Source: Alphaproteobacteria bacterium
GTDB lineage: Bacteria; Pseudomonadota; Alphaproteobacteria; JALRGP01
Length of the DNA stretch: 12,103 nucleotides
Assembly (NCBI GenBank): GCA_023259685.1
Contig: JALRGP010000023.1
Span: forward strand, 1-12,103
Direction of reading: 5' to 3'
How positions within the stretch are numbered: position 1 is the stretch's first letter; each line of letters opens with the position of its first letter. A model generated the notes under the pieces. That model searched no databases and was not told the origin of the DNA. It saw only the letters and a list, made by a program, of their open reading frames with translations. Below are positions 1 to 5,616 of this stretch, one piece after another. A program made the position numbers and the translations under genes.

Positions 1-88
1 CCAAAAATAAAATATTTTTGTTAGAAATTCTCTTAATTAATACTCAAAAAATTATTTGTTTTGAAGATATTTTTTTTCCTACCCCAAC

Positions 89-102
89 TTTTAATCGCAC
101 CC
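89..102 (+). promoter_or_regulatory. TTTTAATYRCACCC element, rplK copy
   Basis: The sequence is TTTTAATCGCACCC. It is preceded by a T-tract and a C-rich stretch (about 72-88) that also resemble the sequence before the ssrA copy. Its CACCC end faces rplK and lies 48 bp before the predicted -10 box. The same orientation and a similar distance are seen for ssrA and folE, which suggests a protein-binding site or a conserved promoter-upstream element. The function is unknown and the call rests only on recurrence within this window. Confidence 0.45.
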
Positions 103-150
103 TTCCATATGCTGAAAATACAAAATTTCTGGGAAAATTTAGAAATATAG

Positions 151-156
151 TATAAT
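151..156 (+). promoter_or_regulatory. Predicted -10 box of the rplKA promoter
   Basis: A perfect TATAAT lies in the context TAGTATAATAAAAATG. At 16-18 bp spacing the -35 region (about 127-133, TTCTGGG) is a poor match to TTGACA, so the promoter may depend on an activator or on the upstream element at 89-102. Transcription would start near 163, giving a leader of about 67 nt before the rplK start codon. Confidence 0.55.
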
Positions 157-229
157 AAAAATGTGGAAGTTTTTTATTTTTAAAAAACGCCCTTTTTACA
201 CCACCCCTTGACGACAAAGGAGAATATTG

Positions 230-670
230 ATGTCATCATCAAAGAAAAAAGTCACTGGTTACATTAAATTGCAAGTACCAGCTGGCAAAGCAAATCCGTC
301 CCCACCAATTGGTCCAGCTTTGGGACAAAGAGGATTAAATATCATGGATTTTTGTAAAGCTTTTAACGACCGTACGAAAGCTATGGAACCAGGAATGCCT
401 ATTCCGGTTGTCATTACAGCCTATGCAGATCGTAGCTTTACATTTGTGACCAAAACACCACCAAATTCCTATTTCTTGAAAAAAGCAGCCAAAATCGACA
501 GCGGATCCAAAACCCCCGGTCGTTCAACCGTTGCCCAAGTCACAATGGAACAAGTGAAAGATATCGCTAAAATCAAGATGCCCGACTTAAATGCTAACGA
601 TATTCATGCAGCAATGCAAATGATTATTGGATCAGCACGGTCGATGGGTATTAAAGTTGTGGAGTCGTAA
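230..670 (+). CDS. rplK: 50S ribosomal protein L11
   Basis: L11 is a 146-residue protein of the large ribosomal subunit. It forms part of the GTPase-associated stalk base and binds 23S rRNA. The sequence has the L11 N-terminal domain hallmark GKANPSPPIGPALGQRG followed by NIMDFCKAFNDRT. The C-terminal RNA-binding domain includes the lysine-rich KTPGRSTVAQVTMEQV stretch and ends with IIGSARSMGIKVVES. The length is close to the usual 140-145. I chose ATG at 230 because AAAGGAGA (216-223) is spaced 6 nt before it; a TTG at 227 is in frame but too close to that ribosome binding site. rplA follows one base after the stop codon. No secE-nusG is seen immediately upstream. Confidence 0.97.
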   Translation: MSSSKKKVTGYIKLQVPAGKANPSPPIGPALGQRGLNIMDFCKAFNDRTKAMEPGMPIPVVITAYADRSFTFVTKTPPNSYFLKKAAKIDSGSKTPGRSTVAQVTMEQVKDIAKIKMPDLNANDIHAAMQMIIGSARSMGIKVVES

Positions 671-671
671 A

Positions 672-1349
672 ATGATTGGAAAACGTTTAAAAAATTTGGC
701 AAAAAAAGTTGATCAGAATACCGTTTACTCTTTAGCCGAAGCCGTCAAAGTCATTAAAGAGTGCTCTACAGCAAAATTTGATGAAACGATTGAAATTGCT
801 ATCAATTTAAATATTGATGCAAAAAAATCGGACCAACACATCAGAGGTGCAATTAGCTTACCCCATGGAACCGGTAAAACTTATCGCGTTGCCGTTTTTG
901 CCAAAGGCCCCAAAGCCGATGAAGCAAAAGAAGCAGGTGCAGATATCGTTGGATCCGATGAACTGGTCGAGCAAATTCAACGTGGTGAATTTAACTTTGA
1001 CCGTTGTATTGCCACCCCGGATATGATGGCCTTGGTTGGTCGCGTTGGTAAGTTATTGGGACCCAAAGGCCTGATGCCCAACCCAAAACTTGGAACTGTG
1101 ACCCAAGACGTTAAAGCAGCTGTCAAAGCCGTCAAAGGTGGACAAGTTGAATACCGTAATGACAAAGGTGGAATTATTCATGCGGGCGTTGGAAAAGCCA
1201 GCTTCGATGATCAAAAAATCGTTGATAATATCCAAGCTTTGCTGGAAACTATCCAAAAAAGTAGACCTGCAGGTGTCAAAGGATCTTTTATTAAAAAATT
1301 GACCTTAACATCAACAATGGGCCCCTCGGTCCAATGTCAAATGTCATAA
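672..1349 (+). CDS. rplA: 50S ribosomal protein L1
   Basis: L1 is a 225-residue protein of the L1 stalk, which helps release deacylated tRNA, and in many bacteria it represses its own operon. Family features run the full length: the N-terminal helix MIGKRLKNLAKKVDQ, the KFDETIEIAINLNIDAKKSDQ strand, RGAISLPHGTGK, the central domain ending in RVGKLLGPKGLMPNPKLGTVT, and the C-terminal TSTMGPSV. The start is ATG at 672, with GGAG (661-664) inside the end of rplK acting as ribosome binding site. An upstream in-frame start at 627 would overlap rplK and add unrelated residues. rplJ, rplL and rpoB, which usually follow, are absent; the next gene converges from the other strand and a hairpin ends the transcript. 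Confidence 0.97.
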   Translation: MIGKRLKNLAKKVDQNTVYSLAEAVKVIKECSTAKFDETIEIAINLNIDAKKSDQHIRGAISLPHGTGKTYRVAVFAKGPKADEAKEAGADIVGSDELVEQIQRGEFNFDRCIATPDMMALVGRVGKLLGPKGLMPNPKLGTVTQDVKAAVKAVKGGQVEYRNDKGGIIHAGVGKASFDDQKIVDNIQALLETIQKSRPAGVKGSFIKKLTLTSTMGPSVQCQMS

Positions 1350-1374
1350 CGACTGACGGTTAGTTTACGTATAT

Positions 1375-1407
1375 ATCAAAGACGTTCTTCTAAATAGCGT
1401 CTTTGAT
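1375..1407 (+). terminator. Hairpin terminator after rplKA
   Basis: A perfect 10-bp stem, ATCAAAGACG (1375-1384) with CGTCTTTGAT (1398-1407), encloses a 13-nt loop. On the plus strand it is followed by GGTTTAATATTTT, a moderate T-rich tail. It fills the gap between the convergent ends of rplA and the Smr-domain gene. Termination of rplKA is the likelier role, because the minus-strand tail is not T-rich. Confidence 0.7.
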
Positions 1408-1410
1408 GGT

Positions 1411-1893
1411 TTAATATTTTCTAACCTGAACAAAATAGGCTCCGCTTCCTCCTTCTTGTGGTGTTGCCATAGAAAATGCAACAACGAATTCAGAGTGGGC
1501 ATGAAACCATTCTGCGGCCCATCCTTGTAAAGCTCCTTTTTCTTCAGAAGAACGCGATTGTCCCTTCCCTGTGACAATGATTGCAAAACGAATATTGTCT
1601 ATTTGGCATCGTTTAAAAAATGAATACAAACAAAAATCGGCTTCTTTAATTGTGCAACCGTGCAAGTCAATGCGCCTAAAAAAGTCTTTTCCTTTAAAAT
1701 AATGGGATGTTACTTCTTGGGTTTTTAATTGATGAAGAGAGTGTTTTTTCAAATAATGCTCATGATCTTCTTCAATAACCTGATAAATATCCACATGGAT
1801 AGGTGTTATTTTTTTTTGTTCAACATATTTTTTTTGAGGATCTTTGAGCTTGTCAACGCTTTTTAAAAAATCCTCCCACCCAACATCACTCAA
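1411..1893 (-). CDS. Smr-domain protein, putative nuclease
   Basis: This 160-residue protein carries a C-terminal Smr (small MutS-related) domain. The visible motifs are IDLHG (about residues 75-79), VTGKG (107-111) and GGSGAYFVQVRK (about 148-159). Smr domains are known as nucleic-acid-binding, often endonucleolytic, modules in MutS2 and stand-alone proteins; the substrate here cannot be told. The N-terminal 70 residues are charged and poorly conserved, as is usual in short proteobacterial Smr proteins. The best start is a TTG at 1893; no in-frame ATG lies nearby. It overlaps the permease end by 8 bp with no clear ribosome binding site, so it may be translationally coupled. It is the last gene of the folE operon. 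Confidence 0.8.
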   Translation of the reverse strand: MSDVGWEDFLKSVDKLKDPQKKYVEQKKITPIHVDIYQVIEEDHEHYLKKHSLHQLKTQEVTSHYFKGKDFFRRIDLHGCTIKEADFCLYSFFKRCQIDNIRFAIIVTGKGQSRSSEEKGALQGWAAEWFHAHSEFVVAFSMATPQEGGSGAYFVQVRKY

Positions 1894-3121
1894 AGGGAAC
1901 CGCTTTTATTAAAAATGGAATACCGCATACAATTAATATACAACTATAGAAAATAGATAACCAACCTGATCCTATCATTAATAACATCGCCATAGCAACC
2001 CCCACCCATCCTAACCATTTTTTATCTTGAGAAATTTTGATATAACTAAAGGAACATAGACCATAAATCATTAAAAAGACTGTTGATGACACATCCAAAA
2101 TCATAGCCATTTGTTCAGATAATTTGTCTGAGTGCGTTAAAAAAATCAATGGATAAATGCCAATTGAACTTAAAATAATACTGGATATGGGGGTGCCTTT
2201 TTTAGAATGAATTAAAAAAATTTTATGAAAAAATCCATTTTGAGCGGCACCGTATCCAATGTCGGCCGTCATTAAAATCCAGGTATGAACAGATCCAAAA
2301 CAAATAAGGCTGCCTAATATAGCCATCACATAAGGATTTTTAAAAATAAAGTCACATGCAATGGCATAAGGCACAGGCGAATTCATTAAATCTTTTGACG
2401 GAATTAAAAAATAAAATGACAAACTATTGATCACATAAATACTACCCACAATCACCGTGCCCCATAGAATTGCTTTTGGAATTGTACGTTTTGGATTTTT
2501 AATAAATTCCCCTGGGACCGTGCCGACTTCTAGTCCCACAAACCCCCAAAAAGTTAAAAAGCCTCCTTTTATGATATGATTCCAATCTATTGGTTGACAT
2601 GATTCACCACTCAATGCGATTGTATTGGATAATGAAAGGGTCATGATAATTGGCACAATAATCAGGGGCAAGATTTTTAAAATAACAAATATGATATTAA
2701 TGATACTAGATATTTTTATACCAAATAAATTCATGATAATAAATAGGGTCACCATCAAACATTCATAAAAAATAGGATTGATTTTTGGAAGGAATGGCTG
2801 AAGATAAGCAATACCTCCAACAACCAATGACAGTGTTGCAACCCACGATACGATCCAATAGGACCAAGCCGTTAAAAAACCTGCACTTTTGCCAAAAGCA
2901 TGACGCACGTATACAGACGGCCCGCCTGTTTGCGGATAAATTTCACATAATTTGGCAAAGATCAAAGATAGCATGATGGCCGCCCCAAAACTGAGAACCC
3001 ATCCCCACTGACCTGCGCCGCCTAAATAAGACATGGGCCCTGGACGGGTCATAATACCCGATCCAATTTGGCTGGTTATCACTAAGGCTAATAAACTCCA
3101 AAATCCTATTTTGTCTTTCAT
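1886..3121 (-). CDS. APC-family amino-acid/polyamine transporter, AdiC-like
   Basis: This is a 411-residue inner-membrane protein with about 12 hydrophobic segments. It belongs to the amino acid-polyamine-organocation superfamily. The first helix carries the unwound substrate motif GSGIM (about residues 20-24). Later landmarks match the arginine/agmatine antiporter AdiC from memory: YPQTGGPSVYVRHAFG, FWGFVGLE (191-198), IKNPKRTIP (about 207-215), a TM8-like GSVHTW, and an AAQNGFF loop. The conserved Trp residues in FWGF and VHTW are where AdiC contacts substrate. Uptake or exchange of amino acids would suit a host-dependent bacterium, but the substrate cannot be assigned. It starts 6 nt after the DUF2608 gene and overlaps the Smr gene by 8 bp. 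Confidence 0.88.
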   Translation of the reverse strand: MKDKIGFWSLLALVITSQIGSGIMTRPGPMSYLGGAGQWGWVLSFGAAIMLSLIFAKLCEIYPQTGGPSVYVRHAFGKSAGFLTAWSYWIVSWVATLSLVVGGIAYLQPFLPKINPIFYECLMVTLFIIMNLFGIKISSIINIIFVILKILPLIIVPIIMTLSLSNTIALSGESCQPIDWNHIIKGGFLTFWGFVGLEVGTVPGEFIKNPKRTIPKAILWGTVIVGSIYVINSLSFYFLIPSKDLMNSPVPYAIACDFIFKNPYVMAILGSLICFGSVHTWILMTADIGYGAAQNGFFHKIFLIHSKKGTPISSIILSSIGIYPLIFLTHSDKLSEQMAMILDVSSTVFLMIYGLCSFSYIKISQDKKWLGWVGVAMAMLLMIGSGWLSIFYSCILIVCGIPFLIKAVPFE

Positions 3122-3127
3122 GAGACT

Positions 3128-3862
3128 TTAAATGTCAAGATTTTGTACCATTTTATCCAAAATCTCATCATCTTCCAACCAAACTTTATATGTCAATAGA
3201 TAATTTTTTTGGAAGTTGGCACAGATGGGATCAATATTAGTGGAAAAATTCTTGAGCCCGTCAAACAGGATACCAAGAAAATGAAAACCTTTATGATCGC
3301 AAAATTGAGCAATATCATCTAATGATTCTTGGCGGTCATCAATCATCACAATTGTATTGGTGTCTTTTGTCAAAACAAATTCTTTATAACGTTCAATGGC
3401 ATCGGATTTTTTATAAGGGCCGGTCATCAAAATACCTTGATACAGGCTGGGGCTTTCCATGACGGTGGGAGACGAAGAAAAAACGATACCTAATTTTTTT
3501 AATTCCTCATAACGCCAATTTTCCAAAGATACAATCCGACCAAATGACCCCGTATCCATTTTTGTCAACCCATACATGGGGCATATTGTTTGAATATCTT
3601 GAATAATTTTTGGCCAATCATGATCCAATAACATGACGCGGCGTTGTTGGCGCCATGCACTAATAATATCAATATAATCAGTATGTGCTTTATTTTTTAA
3701 TGTTTTTAGCCAATCAATCAATTGACTGTACGGAGGAGCCCGAAAAGTTTTAGATACAGGAGTAATCAGCGTGTCATCAACATCACAAAAAACAACCGCC
3801 TGTCCCTTTAAATTTTTCACATGGTTCAATACCGAAACAGCCGTAGAGGCACAGGTCATCAT
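3128..3862 (-). CDS. DUF2608 / HAD-like phosphatase-family protein
   Basis: This is a 244-residue protein with a HAD-type fold. HAD motif I is DVDDTLI (about 27-33), in which the first Asp would be the nucleophile. A candidate motif II is MTGPY (146-150), followed by lysines for motif III, and motif IV is MIDDRQESLDDI (173-184). This arrangement, including the TGPYKK block, is what I associate with DUF2608 proteins of intracellular bacteria such as Legionella and Chlamydia. The physiological substrate is unknown. No convincing signal peptide is present. The start codon overlaps the def stop codon as ATGA (3859-3862), so translation is probably coupled. A second ATG follows immediately and is equally possible as the start. 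Confidence 0.75.
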   Translation of the reverse strand: MMTCASTAVSVLNHVKNLKGQAVVFCDVDDTLITPVSKTFRAPPYSQLIDWLKTLKNKAHTDYIDIISAWRQQRRVMLLDHDWPKIIQDIQTICPMYGLTKMDTGSFGRIVSLENWRYEELKKLGIVFSSSPTVMESPSLYQGILMTGPYKKSDAIERYKEFVLTKDTNTIVMIDDRQESLDDIAQFCDHKGFHFLGILFDGLKNFSTNIDPICANFQKNYLLTYKVWLEDDEILDKMVQNLDI

Positions 3863-4383
3863 AATGGTGCACCTTTTGTTTTCTTATGTTGTTTTTCATA
3901 ATGTTTCCAAGTTAATTCTTGTTTTAATTTGGACAAACGGTCCACAAATAAAACACCATTAAGATGATCGATTTCATGTTGTATGCAAACTGCTAATAAA
4001 CCGGATACTTCAATTTTTTTTAGTTCCCCTTCGGGCGTTGTATAAGACACAGATACCATCTCAGACCTTTTGACTTTCTCCCTTTCGCCCGGAACCGATA
4101 AACACCCTTCTTCGTAAATAATGGTGTTATCAGATATGGCTTCCAGGGAAGGGTTAATCATTTTTAAAGGATACAAATCTTTATAAGGACAATCAGCACC
4201 AATATCAATCACAACCATTCTTTTTAAAATGCCCACTTGGTTGGCAGCCAAACCAATTCCATCTGTTTGATACATCAGATCTATCATCTTATCAAGGATT
4301 AACCTAATGTCGTCGGTTATATGCTCAACAGGTTGAGCTTTTTGTCGAAGCAGCGGATGAGGAGCTGTTAAGATTTTAAGCAT
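3859..4383 (-). CDS. def: Peptide deformylase
   Basis: This 174-residue cytosolic metalloenzyme removes the formyl group from the initiator methionine of nascent proteins. All three deformylase motifs are present: GIGLAANQVG (42-51; the usual form has Pro where Asn47 or its neighbour stands), EEGCLSVPG (91-99, with metal ligand Cys94) and QHEIDH (135-140, with metal ligands His136 and His140 and catalytic Glu137). The length and the HPLLRQKA N-terminus are typical of bacterial type I enzymes. The usual partner fmt is not next to it. Its start overlaps the end of folE by 16 bp, and its stop overlaps the next gene by 4 bp, so it is inside an operon. Confidence 0.96.
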   Translation of the reverse strand: MLKILTAPHPLLRQKAQPVEHITDDIRLILDKMIDLMYQTDGIGLAANQVGILKRMVVIDIGADCPYKDLYPLKMINPSLEAISDNTIIYEEGCLSVPGEREKVKRSEMVSVSYTTPEGELKKIEVSGLLAVCIQHEIDHLNGVLFVDRLSKLKQELTWKHYEKQHKKTKGAPL

Positions 4384-4982
4384 GATTGAATGAAGTCCTT
4401 TTGTAAATCATGATCTTGGGTGTAAATACCGGTGTAGTGCATTGTTTGAATATCACTTTGGCTTTTTTTAACACCTCTGGCCTTTAAACAAAAATGTGTT
4501 GCCTCTATCATCACAGCGACACCCTCAGGATTTAAATTATCTTGCAGTGTTTGAGCAATGTCTGTTGTCATACGTTCTTGTAGTTGTAAGCGGTGCGCAA
4601 ACATATCAACAATTCTTGGGATTTTACTCAAACCAACGACGCGGCCATTTGGGATATAGGATACATGGACAACGCCCACAATCGGAGCCAAATGATGCTC
4701 GCAATGGGATACAAAATCAATATTGCGAACTAAAATTGGAGAAGAATAGCCAGACACATCCTCAAATGTTTTATCTAATATATCTGATGGACTGAGCCCG
4801 TATCCTCCAAAATATTCCTTAAAAGCTTTGACTACTCTTGTTGGTGTATCACGGAGTCCCTCACGATGAGGGTCTTCACCAATCCAATTCAATAGATATT
4901 CGATATACGATTTTACGACCTCATCATCACGATGAGCATCAAGACCTTGATGAATTTTAATTAATTTTTCCGAAAGGCTCAT
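4368..4982 (-). CDS. folE: GTP cyclohydrolase I
   Basis: This 204-residue enzyme converts GTP to 7,8-dihydroneopterin triphosphate, the entry step to folate and also a source for queuosine-type pathways. The zinc ligands are visible: Cys94 and His97 in SHCEHHLAP and Cys165 in THFCLKARG. The 71-residue gap between the two Cys matches the E. coli enzyme (Cys110/Cys181). Other hallmarks are DPHREGLRDTPTRV, GLSKIPRIV and RLQLQERMT. The ATG at 4982 follows AAAGGGAC; the purine run is close to the start codon but is the best available. It is the first gene of the five-gene minus-strand operon and diverges from ssrA. Confidence 0.96.
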   Translation of the reverse strand: MSLSEKLIKIHQGLDAHRDDEVVKSYIEYLLNWIGEDPHREGLRDTPTRVVKAFKEYFGGYGLSPSDILDKTFEDVSGYSSPILVRNIDFVSHCEHHLAPIVGVVHVSYIPNGRVVGLSKIPRIVDMFAHRLQLQERMTTDIAQTLQDNLNPEGVAVMIEATHFCLKARGVKKSQSDIQTMHYTGIYTQDHDLQKDFIQSCLKS

Positions 4983-5008
4983 GTCCCTTTAATAGATTAA
5001 CACTATTA

Positions 5009-5035
5009 TTTATAGTACCATATATCCACAAACAA
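5009..5035 (-). promoter_or_regulatory. Candidate folE operon promoter
   Basis: On the minus strand a TATAAA (5009-5014) could serve as -10 box, and TTGTTT (5030-5035) as -35 with a short 15-bp spacer. Reading the -10 two bases later as TAAATA gives a 17-bp spacer. The start codon lies about 27 bp further on, so the leader is short and leaves no room for a riboswitch. The TTTTAATTGCACCC element (5058-5071) lies 43 bp before the -10 box. Confidence 0.4.
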
Positions 5036-5057
5036 CTATAAAAATTTTAATGCTCTT

Positions 5058-5071
5058 GGGTGCAATTAAAA
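5058..5071 (-). promoter_or_regulatory. TTTTAATYRCACCC element, folE copy
   Basis: Read on the minus strand this is TTTTAATTGCACCC, with its CACCC end facing folE. It forms an imperfect inverted repeat (12 of 14 positions) with the ssrA copy at 5089-5102, separated by 17 bp of T- and C-rich sequence. This could be two binding sites for divergent promoters or one hairpin-forming repeat. The similar placement at rplK favours the first. Confidence 0.45.
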
Positions 5072-5088
5072 TTTTTTTCCCCCACTAC

Positions 5089-5102
5089 TTTTAATCACAC
5101 CC
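5089..5102 (+). promoter_or_regulatory. TTTTAATYRCACCC element, ssrA copy
   Basis: The sequence TTTTAATCACACCC differs at one position from the rplK copy. The preceding 17 bases also resemble those before the rplK copy (T-run, then C-rich, then AC). It lies 40 bp before the predicted ssrA -10 box in the same orientation as the other copies. Confidence 0.45.
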
Positions 5103-5119
5103 CACAAAATCCAAAACAT

Positions 5120-5148
5120 TTAGAATTTTTATTTTTTTATGCTACACT
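5120..5148 (+). promoter_or_regulatory. Predicted ssrA promoter
   Basis: TACACT (5143-5148) is preceded by TGC, giving an extended -10 box. A weak -35 (TTAGAA, 5120-5125) lies at 17-bp spacing. Transcription would begin near 5155, just before the conserved-looking start of the acceptor piece. Confidence 0.55.
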
Positions 5149-5234
5149 AAGATTGTTGGGATACCAGCTATAGTGATAAACGCAATTCGAAATAGGCGTT
5201 TCGGACCCGGGGGCGGTACCCGGCACTTCCACCA

Positions 5235-5244
5235 TTTTACTTAT
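5235..5244 (+). other. tmRNA intervening spacer, removed in processing
   Basis: The ten bases TTTTACTTAT separate the encoded CCA end of the acceptor piece from the 5' end of the coding piece. In known two-piece tmRNAs this loop is excised from the precursor, leaving two RNAs held together by base pairing. It is short, but its boundaries are fixed by the ACCA tail and the 7-bp acceptor pairing. Confidence 0.8.
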
Positions 5245-5330
5245 GGGAGTGAAATAGGATCGACGTGCGTGATAAAGGAGTTGTTTTTACTCGGCATTGT
5301 ACCACCGTTATCGGACAAAAAACAATAAAT

Positions 5331-5420
5331 GCAAACGTTTCTCGTTCTGCACGAAATGCAAATCGTCGTCGTTTAGTTGCGAACCGCAACGGCACTCGTC
5401 GTCTTGCAGCTGCTGCTTAA
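5331..5420 (+). other. tmRNA proteolysis-tag reading frame
   Basis: Reading from the resume GCA in ATAAAT-GCA-AAC to the TAA at 5418-5420 gives 29 codons. The peptide has eight Arg and no Asp or Glu, and ends LAAAA, a plausible ClpXP-type degron end. Ala-Asn pairs occur at residues 1-2, 10-11 and 17-18, suggesting internal duplication. The start is inferred from the AAAT-GCA-AAC context usual for alphaproteobacterial tmRNAs. Later in-frame Ala codons at 5349, 5358 and 5379 would give shorter tags. Confidence 0.75.
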
Positions 5421-5442
5421 TACGTCGCAGTTTTCGCGGTTT

Positions 5443-5470
5443 AAGGCACACCGGGCAACAGAAGTGCCTT
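5443..5470 (+). other. tmRNA 3' stem-loop
   Basis: AAGGCAC (5443-5449) pairs perfectly with GTGCCTT (5464-5470) around a 14-nt loop. It follows the tag frame and is followed by TTAAAAT. It is probably the last helix of the coding piece and a barrier defining its 3' end; it could also help termination. Confidence 0.55.
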
Positions 5471-5560
5471 TTAAAATACATTTACTAGGAAAAAAACAAC
5501 AAGCAGCACGCTCTCTAAGGACTCCTGCAAGGCTTTCTCATTCTTTTTTTTAATCGCTCA

Positions 5561-5589
5561 TTGTGTTTTGAATAAATTTAAATTATAAT
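5561..5589 (+). promoter_or_regulatory. Predicted ftsZ promoter
   Basis: TATAAT (5584-5589) lies 17 bp after TTGTGT (5561-5566). Transcription would start near 5596, about 20 nt before the ftsZ ATG, so the mRNA would have a very short leader. The 5471-5560 stretch before it holds no gene that I can see. Confidence 0.55.
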
Positions 5590-5616
5590 ATAAGATATGG
5601 GATTATTTTTATATCC

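Larger units (their letters stand above)
1..229. other. Non-coding region upstream of rplK
   Basis: No gene is visible in this AT-rich stretch. It holds a short perfect hairpin at 2-20 (arms CAAAAATA and TATTTTTG, 3-nt loop) that could be the end of an upstream transcript. It also holds a copy of the TTTTAATYRCACCC element (89-102), a -10 box (151-156), and an A/T hairpin in the predicted leader (169-175 with 182-188). secE and nusG, the usual genes upstream of rplK, do not end within these 229 bases. I could not recognise an L1-binding mimic in the leader. Confidence 0.6.
5155..5475 (+). ncRNA. ssrA: Transfer-messenger RNA, circularly permuted two-piece form
   Basis: tmRNA rescues stalled ribosomes and tags the unfinished protein for degradation. 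The acceptor half is encoded first. It ends in CACTTCC-ACCA (5224-5234), with the T stem CCGGG/CCCGG (5207-5211, 5219-5223) just before it. A 10-nt spacer (5235-5244) follows, then the coding half beginning GGGAGTG (5245-5251). GGGAGTG pairs with CACTTCC over 7 bp and gives the G3-U70 pair needed for charging by alanyl-tRNA synthetase. GGATCGACG (5258-5266) matches the D-loop region of other tmRNAs. The tag reading frame (5331-5420) and a 3' hairpin (5443-5470) follow. This permuted order is established for alphaproteobacteria. The exact outer ends are estimates. The partner smpB is not in the window. Confidence 0.95.

Noticed and set aside
163..229. L1 autoregulatory binding site in the rplK leader
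   Set aside because: The only hairpin there is an A/T stem with no recognisable resemblance to the 23S rRNA L1 site.
4983..5057. Riboswitch upstream of folE
   Set aside because: The space between predicted promoter and start codon is too short for any known pterin or folate riboswitch, and no conserved core was seen.
5297..5488. Open frame of 63 codons (Cys/Ser/Arg-rich) across ssrA
   Set aside because: It lies wholly within the tmRNA, in a different frame from the tag, and has no ribosome binding site or recognisable features.
5476..5550. Rho-independent terminator between ssrA and ftsZ
   Set aside because: A T-run exists at 5544-5551, but I found no stable stem directly before it.
5548..5561. 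Possible fourth copy of the TTTTAATYRCACCC element before ftsZ
   Set aside because: Only the first ten bases match (TTTTAATCGC), and it overlaps the predicted -35 instead of lying about 40 bp before the -10 box.
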